Shown here piece after piece: positions 8,536-19,942 of a DNA stretch of 64,000 bases. The stretch is from Permianibacter aggregans (lineage in GTDB: Bacteria; Pseudomonadota; Gammaproteobacteria; Enterobacterales; Permianibacteraceae), in contig NZ_CP037953.1 of the NCBI RefSeq assembly GCF_009756665.1, positions 558,001-622,000 on the forward strand, in the 5' to 3' direction. How positions within the stretch are numbered: position 1 is the first letter of the stretch; each line of letters opens with the position of its first letter. The translations under genes and the position numbers were made by a program. The notes beneath the pieces were generated by a model. The model had not been told where the DNA came from. It did not search any database and saw nothing but the letters and a program-made list of their open reading frames with translations.

Positions 8536-9393
8536 GTGAGCCGTTCCCGTGAATTGCAACAAGCCGTACGCGGCCAGCCGACCCAGGATGGCGCTGGTGT
8601 CAAACTGACCCGGATTCTGACTGGTCAATGGCAACAGCGACTGGATCCGTTTCTGATGCTCGATGAATTCCGCAGCGACAAGGCCGACGACTATATCGCC
8701 GGTTTTCCCGCCCATCCGCATCGCGGTTTTGAAACGGTCACGTACATGCTGGCCGGCAAAATGCGCCATCAAGACAGTGTCGGTAACGAGGGCGTCATCG
8801 GTCCCGGCGATGTGCAATGGATGACCGCCGCACGCGGCATCATTCACGCCGAAATGCCCGAGCAGGAACACGGTCTGATGCATGGCTTTCAACTCTGGGT
8901 CAATCTGCACTCGGACAAGAAAATGCAGCCAGCCGGATACCGCGAATTGGCGGCCGAACAGATTCCGGTGATTGATCTGGAAAACGGCGTGCAACTGAAG
9001 CTGATTGCTGGACGCTTTATGCAGCATGAAGGCGCTGTACAACGCCCGGACACCGAACCGCATCTAATGGATTTGCACTTGCCTGCCGGCGAACGTATTG
9101 AGCTGCCGCTGCCTGTCGCGCATCACGCGTTTGTCTATCCGTTTGTCGGCGATATTGAAGTCGGCGGTAGTGCGCGCCGTTTGCCGCTACAAACGATGGG
9201 CATTCTGGAGACGCATGCTGATGCTGACATGGTTCGCCTGAAAGCCGTCAGCGATGCCCGTATTCTGATTGTCAGTGGCAAGCCACTACGCGAACCGATT
9301 GTTCAGCACGGACCGTTTGTCATGAACAGTGTCGAGCAGATTTATCAGGCCATCAGCGATTACCAGCAAGGCCGCTTTGCCACGCCTCAGTGA
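8536..9393 (+). CDS. Pirin family protein
   Basis: This 285-residue bicupin is related to pirin and YhhW-type quercetinases, which bind iron or another metal. The metal-binding residues of the N-terminal cupin are visible in HPHRGFETVTYML and GIIHAEMPE (His, His, His, Glu). The C-terminal cupin (about residues 175-280) lacks comparable ligands, as is usual. The GTG at 8536 is used as the start because GGAGAGA lies just upstream and the protein begins at the usual family position. The substrate is unknown. The 3' end overlaps the convergent DUF2797 gene by 7 bases. Confidence 0.9.
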   Translation: MSRSRELQQAVRGQPTQDGAGVKLTRILTGQWQQRLDPFLMLDEFRSDKADDYIAGFPAHPHRGFETVTYMLAGKMRHQDSVGNEGVIGPGDVQWMTAARGIIHAEMPEQEHGLMHGFQLWVNLHSDKKMQPAGYRELAAEQIPVIDLENGVQLKLIAGRFMQHEGAVQRPDTEPHLMDLHLPAGERIELPLPVAHHAFVYPFVGDIEVGGSARRLPLQTMGILETHADADMVRLKAVSDARILIVSGKPLREPIVQHGPFVMNSVEQIYQAISDYQQGRFATPQ

Positions 9394-10208
9394 GATACAG
9401 CGATTTGGTAGCCGGTGTACTTGCGGATATTGATCACGCCGGTATCGAAAATCAGATACTGGCCTTTTATACCAAGCAAACTGCCCTGCACTTCCGGTGT
9501 TTTGTCCAAATCGAATGAATTGATTTTTTTCAAATATTCGGTGACGGGATAGCGCAAGGTTTGCACCGGTTCGTTGACGGCCTGAATCGCCTCGTCGCCG
9601 ACATCACCTCGAATCGCATCCAGAGCTTCGGCGGCTTGTATCACCAGCCGGTCGCGTTCCTGTTCCAAGTCCAGCGGCGCCGCATCACCTTTCAGCATCG
9701 CGCGCCAGTCGGTGCGATCATTAACGAAAGCCCGCAAGGCATTTTCCACCAATCCGGATTGATAACGGGTCTGCACCCGAAAAATCGGAACCGCTTGGGT
9801 GGCGCCTTGATCGATCCAACGAGTCGGGATTTGGCTGTGACGGGTAATACCGACTTTCAAGCCAGAGGAATTGGCCAGATACACCACATGCGGAATCATG
9901 CAGTTCGCTTCGCCCCACTGCGGCTCGCGGCAAGTGCCTTGGGCGTAATGGCAAAGCTCTGGTTTGACAATGCAGGAGTCACACTGGGCCAGGGCACGAA
10001 AACAGGGATAACAATAGCCCTGGTTAAAACTTTTCTTTATCGCGCGATTGCAGTGGGTGCAATGAATGATGCCGGAAAAATGCAGCCGCAAAGATTGGCC
10101 AATCAACGGATTCATCGGCAAATAAAAATCGCCCAGTGGCAGTTGATATTCCACCGGCTCGTGCAGTTGCACGCGCATCTTGTCGAGGTTTCCGGCGTAT
10201 TCCGGCAT
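9387..10208 (-). CDS. DUF2797 zinc-binding protein
   Basis: This 273-residue cytoplasmic protein belongs to the uncharacterised DUF2797 family. The N-terminal half contains a cysteine-rich block (CTHC, CYPC, CDSC, then CHYAQGTC, roughly residues 65-110) that can bind one or two zinc ions. Next comes a GIY-YIG-like region (VVYLANSSGLKVGITR, about residues 124-139). An Arg and a downstream Glu (RWIDQGAT, LVENALRAF) are placed as in that fold, which suggests nucleic-acid binding or cleavage by inference only. ATG 10208 is preferred to an in-frame GTG at 10253, which would overlap the promoter region of the divergent gene. Confidence 0.85.
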   Translation of the reverse strand: MPEYAGNLDKMRVQLHEPVEYQLPLGDFYLPMNPLIGQSLRLHFSGIIHCTHCNRAIKKSFNQGYCYPCFRALAQCDSCIVKPELCHYAQGTCREPQWGEANCMIPHVVYLANSSGLKVGITRHSQIPTRWIDQGATQAVPIFRVQTRYQSGLVENALRAFVNDRTDWRAMLKGDAAPLDLEQERDRLVIQAAEALDAIRGDVGDEAIQAVNEPVQTLRYPVTEYLKKINSFDLDKTPEVQGSLLGIKGQYLIFDTGVINIRKYTGYQIAVSH

Positions 10209-10279
10209 TGCTTTTCGATCCTGTTTGCGGTCAATGGCGGTATTATGCGTCACCCGCTACCGAATCGCGAACGCCTTCG

Positions 10280-12905
<2,626 letters not shown>

Positions 12906-13016
12906 TTAGATAAGAGACAACTTCAGCATGCTGCGGCATTCTGGCACCGCAGATCATGGGATTCCGGCCTGCAGTTCTCTACACTGGCGCCCTCTTTGGG
13001 TTTTTACGGGTAAATC

Positions 13017-14858
13017 ATGGAACGTCGTAGAAGTTTGCCGGTTCGAATGCTGATCGGGTTCTGGAATCTGGTCAATGGCACCCGCCGCTTTGTATTCAAT
13101 CTGATTTTCGTTTTTCTATTGGTGATCTTTGTCTCTGCGATTTTCACCGACAAGGGCCCGAAAGTCGAAGACGGTAGCGCGTTGGTGCTGGCGCCACGCG
13201 GTATGGTTGTTGAAGAAGCGATTCACCTGAATCCGTTTGAACAACTGATGAACGATCTCAGTGAAGATCGTCCACCGCAAACCGAATTGCGTGCGTTGTT
13301 AACCGCGCTGCGTAAAGGTGCCGAGGACAAGCGCATCAAAATGCTGGTGATTGACACCAGCGAAATGCTCGGTGCCGGCCCATCGAAACTGGCCGAGTTG
13401 CGCGATGCCATTGTCGAATTCAAAGCCAGTGGAAAGAAAGTCATTGCGCGTGGCGACTGGTTCAGCCAAGCCGGTTATTACCTCGCGGCGCAAGCTGACG
13501 AGGTTTATATCGACAGCTATGGCGGCATCGACATCACCGGTTACGACCATACCCGCACGTTCTATAAATCTGCGCTGGAACGTTTTGGCATCAAGATGCA
13601 CGTATTCCGCGTCGGCTCCTACAAGTCTGCCGTTGAACCCTACTTGCGCGATGACATGTCGCCAGAAGCCAAGGCCAATGCCGAAAAATGGCTGAATGTG
13701 CTGTGGAACGGATATAAAGCCGATGTCGCGACGATGCGCAAGCTGACGCCAGACGATATCCAGCAGTATGCCGATAACATGGGCAAGCTGATGGCCGAGC
13801 AAGGTGGTGACGCCGGTAAGATGGCGCAAGCCCTTGGCCTGATTGACGGATTCAAGAGCCGTATCGAATGGCGCGACTACCTGAAAGAAATGGTTGGCAG
13901 CAATGAGGACGGCAAATCTTTCAAACAAGTCGACGCGATTGAATACGCTGGCCTGTTCCAGGACTTGAATCTGCCAGGACAACCGACCGTCGGCGTCATC
14001 GTTGCCCAAGGCGTTATCGTTGACGGCGAAGGAGAACCGGGCACTGTCGGTGGCGATCGTGTCGCCCAGCTGATTCGCGATGCCCGTGAAAACGACGACG
14101 TCAAAGCGATCGTGCTGCGCGTCGACAGCCCTGGCGGATCGGCCTTCGCCTCGGAAGTGATTCGTCGCGAATTGGTGGCCACCCAGGAAGCCGGCAAGCC
14201 GGTCGTGGTCAGCATGAGCACGCTGGCGGCCTCGGGTGGTTACTGGATTTCTGCGACCGCTGACGAAATCATCGCCAGCCCATGGACGATCACCGGTTCG
14301 ATCGGCATTTTCGGTATGTTCCCGACCATTGATGGCCTGATCAATGAATACGGCATTCACCGCGACGGCGTTGGCACCACCAATCTCGCCGGCGCTTTCG
14401 ATATCGGCCAACCGCTGAATCCGAAAGTCGGCGACATCATTCAGGCAGCAATCAACCACGGTTACGAGAAATTCCTGAGCTTGGTCGGTGAAGGTCGCGA
14501 AAAAACCCGCGACGAAGTGCATGAAATCGCCCAAGGCCAGGTCTGGGCCGGTGAAGATGCGCTGAAAAACGGCTTGGTCGACAAGCTCGGCAATCTGGAT
14601 ACGGCGGTGAAAGCCGCCGCTGAACGCGCCAAGCTCGGCGACAAATACCGGATGCGCTATTTGCAGAAACCGTTAACCCCGGCACAGGAATTCGTTCGCG
14701 GCTTGACCGCCAGCGTAAAAGCCGTGCTGCCGGAATCGACCGACACGCTGCCATCACCATTACTGATGCAGGCGAAATTGGCGGCCAAACAAGCCAAGGA
14801 AGTCATGCAAATGAATGATCCGCGCGGTGTATATGCACACTGCATGTGTGAGCTGTAA
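13017..14858 (+). CDS. sppA: Signal peptide peptidase SppA, 67-kDa type
   Basis: This 613-residue inner-membrane serine protease degrades signal peptides after their release. A single N-terminal anchor lies near residues 24-42 (FVFNLIFVFLLVIFVSAIF). The protein is a tandem duplication of the SppA fold. The catalytic dyad is intact: Lys203 in VGSYKSAVEPYLRDD (first half) and Ser406 in TLAASGGYWIS (second half). Length is like the E. coli enzyme. It is preceded by a 243-base divergent region shared with fadH, in which I see no clear promoter boxes, and is followed by a strong terminator. Confidence 0.96.
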   Translation: MERRRSLPVRMLIGFWNLVNGTRRFVFNLIFVFLLVIFVSAIFTDKGPKVEDGSALVLAPRGMVVEEAIHLNPFEQLMNDLSEDRPPQTELRALLTALRKGAEDKRIKMLVIDTSEMLGAGPSKLAELRDAIVEFKASGKKVIARGDWFSQAGYYLAAQADEVYIDSYGGIDITGYDHTRTFYKSALERFGIKMHVFRVGSYKSAVEPYLRDDMSPEAKANAEKWLNVLWNGYKADVATMRKLTPDDIQQYADNMGKLMAEQGGDAGKMAQALGLIDGFKSRIEWRDYLKEMVGSNEDGKSFKQVDAIEYAGLFQDLNLPGQPTVGVIVAQGVIVDGEGEPGTVGGDRVAQLIRDARENDDVKAIVLRVDSPGGSAFASEVIRRELVATQEAGKPVVVSMSTLAASGGYWISATADEIIASPWTITGSIGIFGMFPTIDGLINEYGIHRDGVGTTNLAGAFDIGQPLNPKVGDIIQAAINHGYEKFLSLVGEGREKTRDEVHEIAQGQVWAGEDALKNGLVDKLGNLDTAVKAAAERAKLGDKYRMRYLQKPLTPAQEFVRGLTASVKAVLPESTDTLPSPLLMQAKLAAKQAKEVMQMNDPRGVYAHCMCEL

Positions 14859-14870
14859 GCTGGCTTGAAG

Positions 14871-14901
14871 AAAAAAGGCGACGATTAAAGTCGCCTTTTT
14901 T
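14871..14901. terminator. Intrinsic terminator after sppA
   Basis: The stem ggcgac (14877-14882) / gtcgcc (14890-14895) has a 7-base loop. It is flanked by six A on the left and six T on the right, so it may act in both directions. It lies 12 bases beyond the sppA stop. Confidence 0.9.
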
Positions 14902-14963
14902 CATGTCAGCACATTTTCAGATAGAATTTCACGCCGATTTCCCCGTTGCTGTCCGAGTGCCAC

Positions 14964-15980
14964 ATGAGTCGAAAATCCGTCTATATCGCCCATACCGGCG
15001 GCACCATTGGCATGAAAAAAACACCACAAGGCTATGCGCCAGTTCGAGGCTATCTCGACGAAGTCATTCGCCGGATGCCGGAATTTCAGCTCGACGATAC
15101 ACCACGGGTCGTGGTTCGCGAGTTTGAAGAGTTAATTGACTCTTCAAACATGACCCCCATTGAGTGGTGGAAGATCGCCGAAGACATTCGCGATCATTAT
15201 GACCAATTCGATGGCTTCGTCATTCTACACGGTACTGACACGATGGCTTATACCGCATCGGCGCTGTCTTTCATGCTGGAGGATTTGTCCAAACCGGTTA
15301 TTGTCACCGGCTCGCAAATCCCGATGGGTGAGCTGCGTTCCGATGGTCGCGACAATCTGGTCGGCGCGGTATTGATGGCGGCAAATTACGCGATTCCGGA
15401 AGTCGGATTGTTTTTTCATGATCGACTTTATCGTGGCAATCGCAGCCAGAAAGTCGATGCCAATGGTTTTCACGCCTTCGACTCGCCAAATTTTCCGCCA
15501 CTGGCCGAGGCTGGCATTGACTTCACCATTAATGAACATCTACTGCTGCCGGGACCGAACAAACCATTCAATGTCCGGCAACTGACCCCTCCCCGACTGG
15601 CTACATTAAGTCTTTTTCCCGGTATCAGCGGCGATATGATTCGGCAATTTATCCAGCCGCCGGTGCAAGGCCTGATTCTGTTGACCTATGGCAGCGGAAA
15701 CGCTCCCTCAAAAGACCAAAATTTTCTGGCCGCACTGGCGGAGGCCAACCAGCGCGGAGTCATCATCGTCAACTGCACTCAGTGTTATCGTGGCAAAGTG
15801 GATATGGAGACATATCAGTGCGGACAAGTATTGAAGCAACACGGAGTCATCAGCGGTCATGACATGACGCACGAAGCCGCCCTAACCAAGCTTTATTACC
15901 TGTTCTCTCTGGGACTCTCCATTCAAGAAATCAAAACTCGAATGCAACAGAATATCCGCGGCGAGTTGACAGAGTCTTGA
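14964..15980 (+). CDS. ansA: Type I (cytoplasmic) L-asparaginase
   Basis: This 338-residue enzyme hydrolyses L-asparagine to aspartate and ammonia. Both catalytic threonine motifs are present: AHTGGTIGMKKT near residue 10 and ILHGTDTMAYTASALSFM near residue 90. The Lys-containing block EVGLFFHDRLYRGNR is also kept. The 338 residues equal the E. coli AnsA length, and there is no signal peptide, as expected for the cytoplasmic isozyme. The ATG at 14964 gives the family N-terminus (MSRKSVYIAHTGG); the TTG 18 bases upstream is not needed. The gene appears to be monocistronic. Confidence 0.95.
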   Translation: MSRKSVYIAHTGGTIGMKKTPQGYAPVRGYLDEVIRRMPEFQLDDTPRVVVREFEELIDSSNMTPIEWWKIAEDIRDHYDQFDGFVILHGTDTMAYTASALSFMLEDLSKPVIVTGSQIPMGELRSDGRDNLVGAVLMAANYAIPEVGLFFHDRLYRGNRSQKVDANGFHAFDSPNFPPLAEAGIDFTINEHLLLPGPNKPFNVRQLTPPRLATLSLFPGISGDMIRQFIQPPVQGLILLTYGSGNAPSKDQNFLAALAEANQRGVIIVNCTQCYRGKVDMETYQCGQVLKQHGVISGHDMTHEAALTKLYYLFSLGLSIQEIKTRMQQNIRGELTES

Positions 15981-16394
15981 CTTTGATTTTTGCTGAAAAA
16001 TCACGTGGGTATGGAAACCTTCATGCAAGTCGCTGCATCGCACCAATACTAAACCCATCTTTTCTTAATCAGAGCAGCGAGCTACGGCTTTGCGAAAGGT
16101 TCCCAGCTCGCTCCTAACAGAACTGCCAATTTTGCACGTTGAAAGCGTAAACAGACAGCGCAAACCATGACGTAACAAACACTATTCTCTGCGCAACTAC
16201 GGTCTTTCTGCATGCTATCCAGCATTACCGGCGGCTTATCAGGCGAGGTTTTCCGGTCAGAGAGGTGGTGAGTCGTCCGAAACAAATAATTAATAATTAT
16301 TTAAGAATTTTGTTGTTTGCAACGACAGTCAATTGTTAGACACTCCCGTAGCGTCTTTCCCTCACCACACAAACCTGAGCATTGGAGTGCGAAA
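15981..16394. other. AT-richer intergenic region without a supported gene
   Basis: This 414-base stretch between ansA and a small lipoprotein gene is visibly richer in A and T than its surroundings. The only structure I see is a dyad (agcgagct at 16076-16083 and agctcgct at 16105-16112) and an AT-only patch around 16287-16310 that could hold a promoter for the lipoprotein gene. A 67-codon minus-strand frame (16082-16285) has no family features and atypical composition, so I do not call it. Confidence 0.4.
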
Positions 16395-16688
16395 ATGAAA
16401 CAACTGCTAACGATAGTTTTGCTGACAGCCGTAACCATGGGATGTGCATCGACAGTATCGGAATCAGCCAAAGTGGGTACAAACAAGGCAAACACAGAGG
16501 CCACAACGCCAGGTAAAAGCGTCGCCGAACTCGACAAGGTCAAGTGCACCAACGAGCAGAAGACCGGTACGCGATTGAAATCGAAAATCTGTATGACCGA
16601 TAGAGAACGACAAGCGGCTCGAGAGCAGGCCCAGCAGGCTGTTTCTGATCACATGCGAAAAAGCAGTTTGGAAGGTGCACAACAGTAA
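16395..16688 (+). CDS. Small lipoprotein with C-x6-TG(T/S)R-x5-C signature
   Basis: This 97-residue protein has a lipoprotein-like signal (MKQLLTIVLLTAVTMGC; Cys near residue 17, with Thr at -3, a slightly weak lipobox). The mature region is Thr/Lys-rich and then shows KCTNEQKTGTRLKSKICM. This resembles a pattern common in small exported gammaproteobacterial proteins, in which two cysteines flank TGSR and a charged E-R-Q-A-A-R-E-Q-A helix follows. The function is unknown. The ATG has GGAG nine bases upstream. The gene stands alone in the AT-richer region, which may indicate acquisition or relaxed selection. Confidence 0.65.
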   Translation: MKQLLTIVLLTAVTMGCASTVSESAKVGTNKANTEATTPGKSVAELDKVKCTNEQKTGTRLKSKICMTDRERQAAREQAQQAVSDHMRKSSLEGAQQ

Positions 16689-16716
16689 TCCCGTAATCAG
16701 CCGTGACGCGATACCC

Positions 16717-16751
16717 CCGGAAATACCTGCGCCTTTCGCTCATATTTCCGG
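16717..16751 (+). other. Inverted repeat downstream of the small lipoprotein gene
   Basis: A perfect 8-bp inverted repeat (ccggaaat at 16717-16724, atttccgg at 16744-16751) has a 19-base spacer. No T-run follows, so terminator function is doubtful. It lies in the 213-base gap between the lipoprotein gene and the convergent reductase gene, which otherwise shows nothing. Confidence 0.3.
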
Positions 16752-16901
16752 TTAATCGCTTACCCCCCTTTCATGACACTTTGCTTATTTAAAAGTCCCC
16801 GCTGATTGCGGCAAGAGGAAGCATATACACAACTTGCTGACTACATAGGCCACTCGACGATCTTACCAATGACTCCATCGCAGATTTTTGCGGAGAATTG
16901 C

Positions 16902-18191
16902 CTAGGAAGCTTCGGATGGCTTAGTCAGTTTATGTCTATCCAAATAATGTTGAAGGTATGTAAACTCCGGCATCACTGTTCCGTTATAGACAATCACTGC
17001 CCGCTGTAACTCTTTGCCTAGACCGGAGTGTGTCAGCGTCTGATTCAAATCCATCTTGACCAACTCCGGCACATATCGCGTCAGTATGGCCGAGAAATGT
17101 CGCGAGGCATCGACCGGTAATTCACACGGCAAGTTGTCGATAGCCATGACGCTGATGCCGTCGGCATGAATGCCATCCTGAATGCCGTCGTTCTCGACAA
17201 AGTAGCTATAGGCCGGCTCGTCAATCGTCGAGATTTTTTTCGTGCATTTCAGGCTGCCGTTGACGTCGCAGGAAATATCACCGACCACCAATGGCAAAGC
17301 TTGCATGTTCTCATTCATACGGGCGATATCGAGGTGGGCCGGATATTTATCGGTCCAATACGGCGTTTGAATCAGCAGCTCAAACTGACCGAGCAAGCGA
17401 TCAAAAATCGAGCGGTATTGCGCTTTACCTAGTTGCAAATACTCCTGGTAATCAAACGCGCCGCCACCAATGCGCTCATGTAAATGCCGAGCACTGGCGA
17501 CACTGAACCAACTGGATTTCGGTGCCTTCTGCGCCAACACCTCGTCAATGGCGACTTCCGGCAAACCGAGCCACTGGCACACTTCTTTGGCGCCTTTGCC
17601 GACATTGCCGGTGCCGACGATCAGCACATGCAAAGGTTTATCATTGGTGACTCGTAATTGCGCCAGTTCGGATTTGATTTCTGACAGCGATGGATAATCC
17701 TTGGTTTGTTTGATGCGCGCATAAGCGGTTGGCTTGCCCATTTTCAACCACTTCTGACCAAGCACAAAAAAGCTGTCAATGGCGCCAGCGATGCCGGCAA
17801 AGCGCCCGAAGGCAATGGTACGCACACCGCGCTCATCGACGATTGGTTCATAGTCGATCAGTGTCGCCCGCTGATCGATAAATTTCTGCAGCAAGCCCAT
17901 ATTGTAGGGCTGCCCCTTGATGGTATGGGAAAAACAGAGATGCACCTGCTGGGGTGCAATCGAAGCGACCGGAGGTTCCTTGATACCAAGCACCAACTGA
18001 AAATTTTCCAGATCGTTATGCAGTTCGGCACCCTGCGCTTTGTAAGCTTCGTCTGGAAAGGCGCGAATCGAGCACGGTTCGACAGCGACCGGAATCTTCT
18101 GCGCTGCCAATTGCGCTATCGACTCCGGCACTAACGCGGCACGACGCTCCCAACGGTTTTTATGTTCCCGGCGAAGAATCGTGCGTAGCAT
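16902..18191 (-). CDS. Lysine-ketoglutarate reductase-like protein (saccharopine pathway, stand-alone)
   Basis: This 429-residue protein of the alanine-dehydrogenase/transhydrogenase-like family closely resembles the N-terminal, lysine-ketoglutarate-reductase half of the eukaryotic bifunctional AASS enzyme. That enzyme condenses lysine and 2-oxoglutarate to saccharopine with NADPH. Matching blocks include RREHKNRWERRAALVPE at the N-terminus, CFSHTIKGQPYNMGLL, IDYEPIVDERGVRTIAFG, RFAGIAGAID, the Rossmann motif HVLIVGTGNVGKGAKEV (about residue 190) and GDISCDVNGSLKC. The saccharopine dehydrogenase half is absent here and no separate gene for it is adjacent. The start has GGGAG upstream. It follows yeaC by 45 bases, so co-transcription is likely. 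The family is clear; the exact substrate is inferred. Confidence 0.85.
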   Translation of the reverse strand: MLRTILRREHKNRWERRAALVPESIAQLAAQKIPVAVEPCSIRAFPDEAYKAQGAELHNDLENFQLVLGIKEPPVASIAPQQVHLCFSHTIKGQPYNMGLLQKFIDQRATLIDYEPIVDERGVRTIAFGRFAGIAGAIDSFFVLGQKWLKMGKPTAYARIKQTKDYPSLSEIKSELAQLRVTNDKPLHVLIVGTGNVGKGAKEVCQWLGLPEVAIDEVLAQKAPKSSWFSVASARHLHERIGGGAFDYQEYLQLGKAQYRSIFDRLLGQFELLIQTPYWTDKYPAHLDIARMNENMQALPLVVGDISCDVNGSLKCTKKISTIDEPAYSYFVENDGIQDGIHADGISVMAIDNLPCELPVDASRHFSAILTRYVPELVKMDLNQTLTHSGLGKELQRAVIVYNGTVMPEFTYLQHYLDRHKLTKPSEAS

Positions 18192-18236
18192 CAGTTAACT
18201 CCCTTTGTTTGCGTTCCTTGAACAGAAAAATCGGTT

Positions 18237-18515
18237 TCAGTTCAACGTGATCTTGAAGGTATCGCCAAACGCCGCTTGCAATCGCTCGCGCTCGCTGTCA
18301 CAGGCAAAGCGCATTTCACCATCGGCAGAAATCGTGTACGGCTCGTCACGATCGGCATCATGGCGAGATTGCCAAATCATCAATGCCTGAATCAGCATTT
18401 CGCGCTGTTCGTCACTGACTCGAGAGCCATCCGGCCAGCGGCCAATTTCAACGGCTGTTTGCAGTTGCTGGTACAACTCTGGCGTGATCTGATCGACCAT
18501 TTGCTCAATATTCAT
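18237..18515 (-). CDS. yeaC: YeaC family protein (DUF1315)
   Basis: This 92-residue protein is similar throughout to E. coli YeaC: it begins MNIEQMVDQITPELYQQL and continues TAVEIGRWPDGSRVSDEQRE and ALMIWQSRHD. These are the defining DUF1315 blocks. It is cytoplasmic, acidic and of unknown function. It lies between the 436-residue protein gene (32 bases upstream) and the lysine-ketoglutarate reductase-like gene (45 bases downstream), all on the minus strand, so the three probably share a transcript. Confidence 0.9.
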   Translation of the reverse strand: MNIEQMVDQITPELYQQLQTAVEIGRWPDGSRVSDEQREMLIQALMIWQSRHDADRDEPYTISADGEMRFACDSERERLQAAFGDTFKITLN

Positions 18516-18547
18516 GACTTCAACTCAACGATTAAATCCGTGGGCAC

Positions 18548-19858
18548 TCAATAACCGTCGCCCATCAACACCTGACAAACCCCCAGCACCGTCCATGGAC
18601 CACGGCTGCCATCGACACGCGGCATCGGTCGGTAGCGTGGCAAACCATCCGGTTTCTTTTCGTTGTTCAACGTATCGCGAATCTGTCGAACCAGTTTCGA
18701 CACGGCGATTTGCGCCGGCCAGCTGCGATAGGCATTCGGCCAGTTCAACGACAGTTGACGCGGTCGCGTGCCGCCGTAACCGGGCACAGTACCGAGCGCA
18801 GCGAAATGCGCGCCGATTTGTTGTTGACCCGCTTCCACCAGCAGGAAATCGAGACGTGACAACAGTGACGCCGAAACGCGGCTGTTCCAGCCGGCGAGCG
18901 CGCCGTCCTCCGATTCTTTGTGGGCGGTGGAGAAACAGGCCAGCCAGGTCCAGCCGCTGTTCATTTTCGCTTCGGCATCGGCGTTTTGCGCCAGCGCCGC
19001 CGCGACCACTTTGCGAACATTGTCCGGCGTTACCTGACGCTGCGGCACACCGAACAGATTGAAAATTTCATTGGCGATTTTCACCGCCAGAAATTGTTCT
19101 TCAACAGTCCACGCACGATTTTCTTCGACGGTCTGCGCCAAAAGCTTTGCCCGGTACAACAGCGAATCGATAATGAAACCGAACCCGGTATGCCCGATAC
19201 GGGGTTTCGGCCAGAAAAAGCGCAATAATCGGTTATCCCAGCCGGAAACTGGGTCGCCGACCGCCTGACGCTGGTACATCGGTTGATACGGATCTTCATC
19301 AATCCAGCGCACCAGCGCCTTGATGTAAGCCTCATCGGCATCACCGGCTTTCGGTACCAATGGCGGATAAATGCTTTCGCCAATGACGCAATTGCCAGCG
19401 TCGTCGATGACCACCGGATCATCGCTGCTGGTTTCGATATCGGCCTGCACCCGTGCTTCCGCGTAGACGAGGTACATTTCTTGCGCGACGAAAGACAAGG
19501 AATCCCAGTAATCGAGCGCCTGGTCGGTCAGACGGGCGCCCGGCACCGACTCGCCCTGTTCATCAACAAAGCTGCAGGAGCGGAGCAGCGCCGGGTTCAA
19601 GCGCATGAATTCATCAGTAGCCTGAACTGTATTGCGGTAAGGCCACGGCACCATCAGCCGGGCTATGACATCGACACTGAAGCGATAACCGCGGTCAAGC
19701 AGCTCACACAGCTTGCCCTCCTGCTCGCGACAGGGAATGCGGCCTTCGCGCCAGCTCGATGGGTCGGCATGAAAGCGTTTGAACCAGACCTTCCAGGCGG
19801 CAACGAAAATGCCTCGGGAAATCTGGTAATTGGCCGCATTGGGAAAGGTCACCTGCAT
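18548..19858 (-). CDS. Uncharacterised protein, possible OGG-fold (HhH-GPD-like) domain
   Basis: I do not recognise this 436-residue protein with certainty. It is soluble, predicted mostly helical and rich in Trp and Tyr, with no signal peptide or membrane segment. The region near residues 304-345 (GWTWLACFSTAHKESED... GWNSRVSASLLSRLDFLL) recalls the 'WxTKxLyF...p.iiDSRVa' element of OGG-fold proteins related to HhH-GPD DNA glycosylases, but the usual Asp is Asn here. It is followed by YGGTRPRQLSLNWPNAYRSW, which looks like a terminal helix-and-loop unit. This assignment is an inference from a short pattern. The ATG at 19858 lacks a clear Shine-Dalgarno site. It is the first gene of the run with yeaC and the lysine-ketoglutarate reductase-like gene. 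Confidence 0.6.
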   Translation of the reverse strand: MQVTFPNAANYQISRGIFVAAWKVWFKRFHADPSSWREGRIPCREQEGKLCELLDRGYRFSVDVIARLMVPWPYRNTVQATDEFMRLNPALLRSCSFVDEQGESVPGARLTDQALDYWDSLSFVAQEMYLVYAEARVQADIETSSDDPVVIDDAGNCVIGESIYPPLVPKAGDADEAYIKALVRWIDEDPYQPMYQRQAVGDPVSGWDNRLLRFFWPKPRIGHTGFGFIIDSLLYRAKLLAQTVEENRAWTVEEQFLAVKIANEIFNLFGVPQRQVTPDNVRKVVAAALAQNADAEAKMNSGWTWLACFSTAHKESEDGALAGWNSRVSASLLSRLDFLLVEAGQQQIGAHFAALGTVPGYGGTRPRQLSLNWPNAYRSWPAQIAVSKLVRQIRDTLNNEKKPDGLPRYRPMPRVDGSRGPWTVLGVCQVLMGDGY

Positions 19859-19942
19859 GATTCAGCGTGTTCAGGTCGTTTTGGGGCCTACATGATAGGC
19901 GTTGAACGGTTTCAAGGGAAACCGGCAGTACTGGTTAATGGC

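Noticed and set aside
13299-14534. 411-codon minus-strand frame opposite sppA
   Set aside because: Antisense shadow; sppA has intact catalytic residues in the other strand.
16082-16285. 67-codon minus-strand frame between ansA and the small lipoprotein gene
   Set aside because: No ribosome-binding site, signal or family feature. It is in AT-richer DNA where short frames arise by chance.
18514-19062. 182-codon plus-strand frame opposite the 436-residue protein gene
   Set aside because: Highly Arg/Ser/Pro-biased composition typical of the antisense of a GC-rich gene, with no family features.
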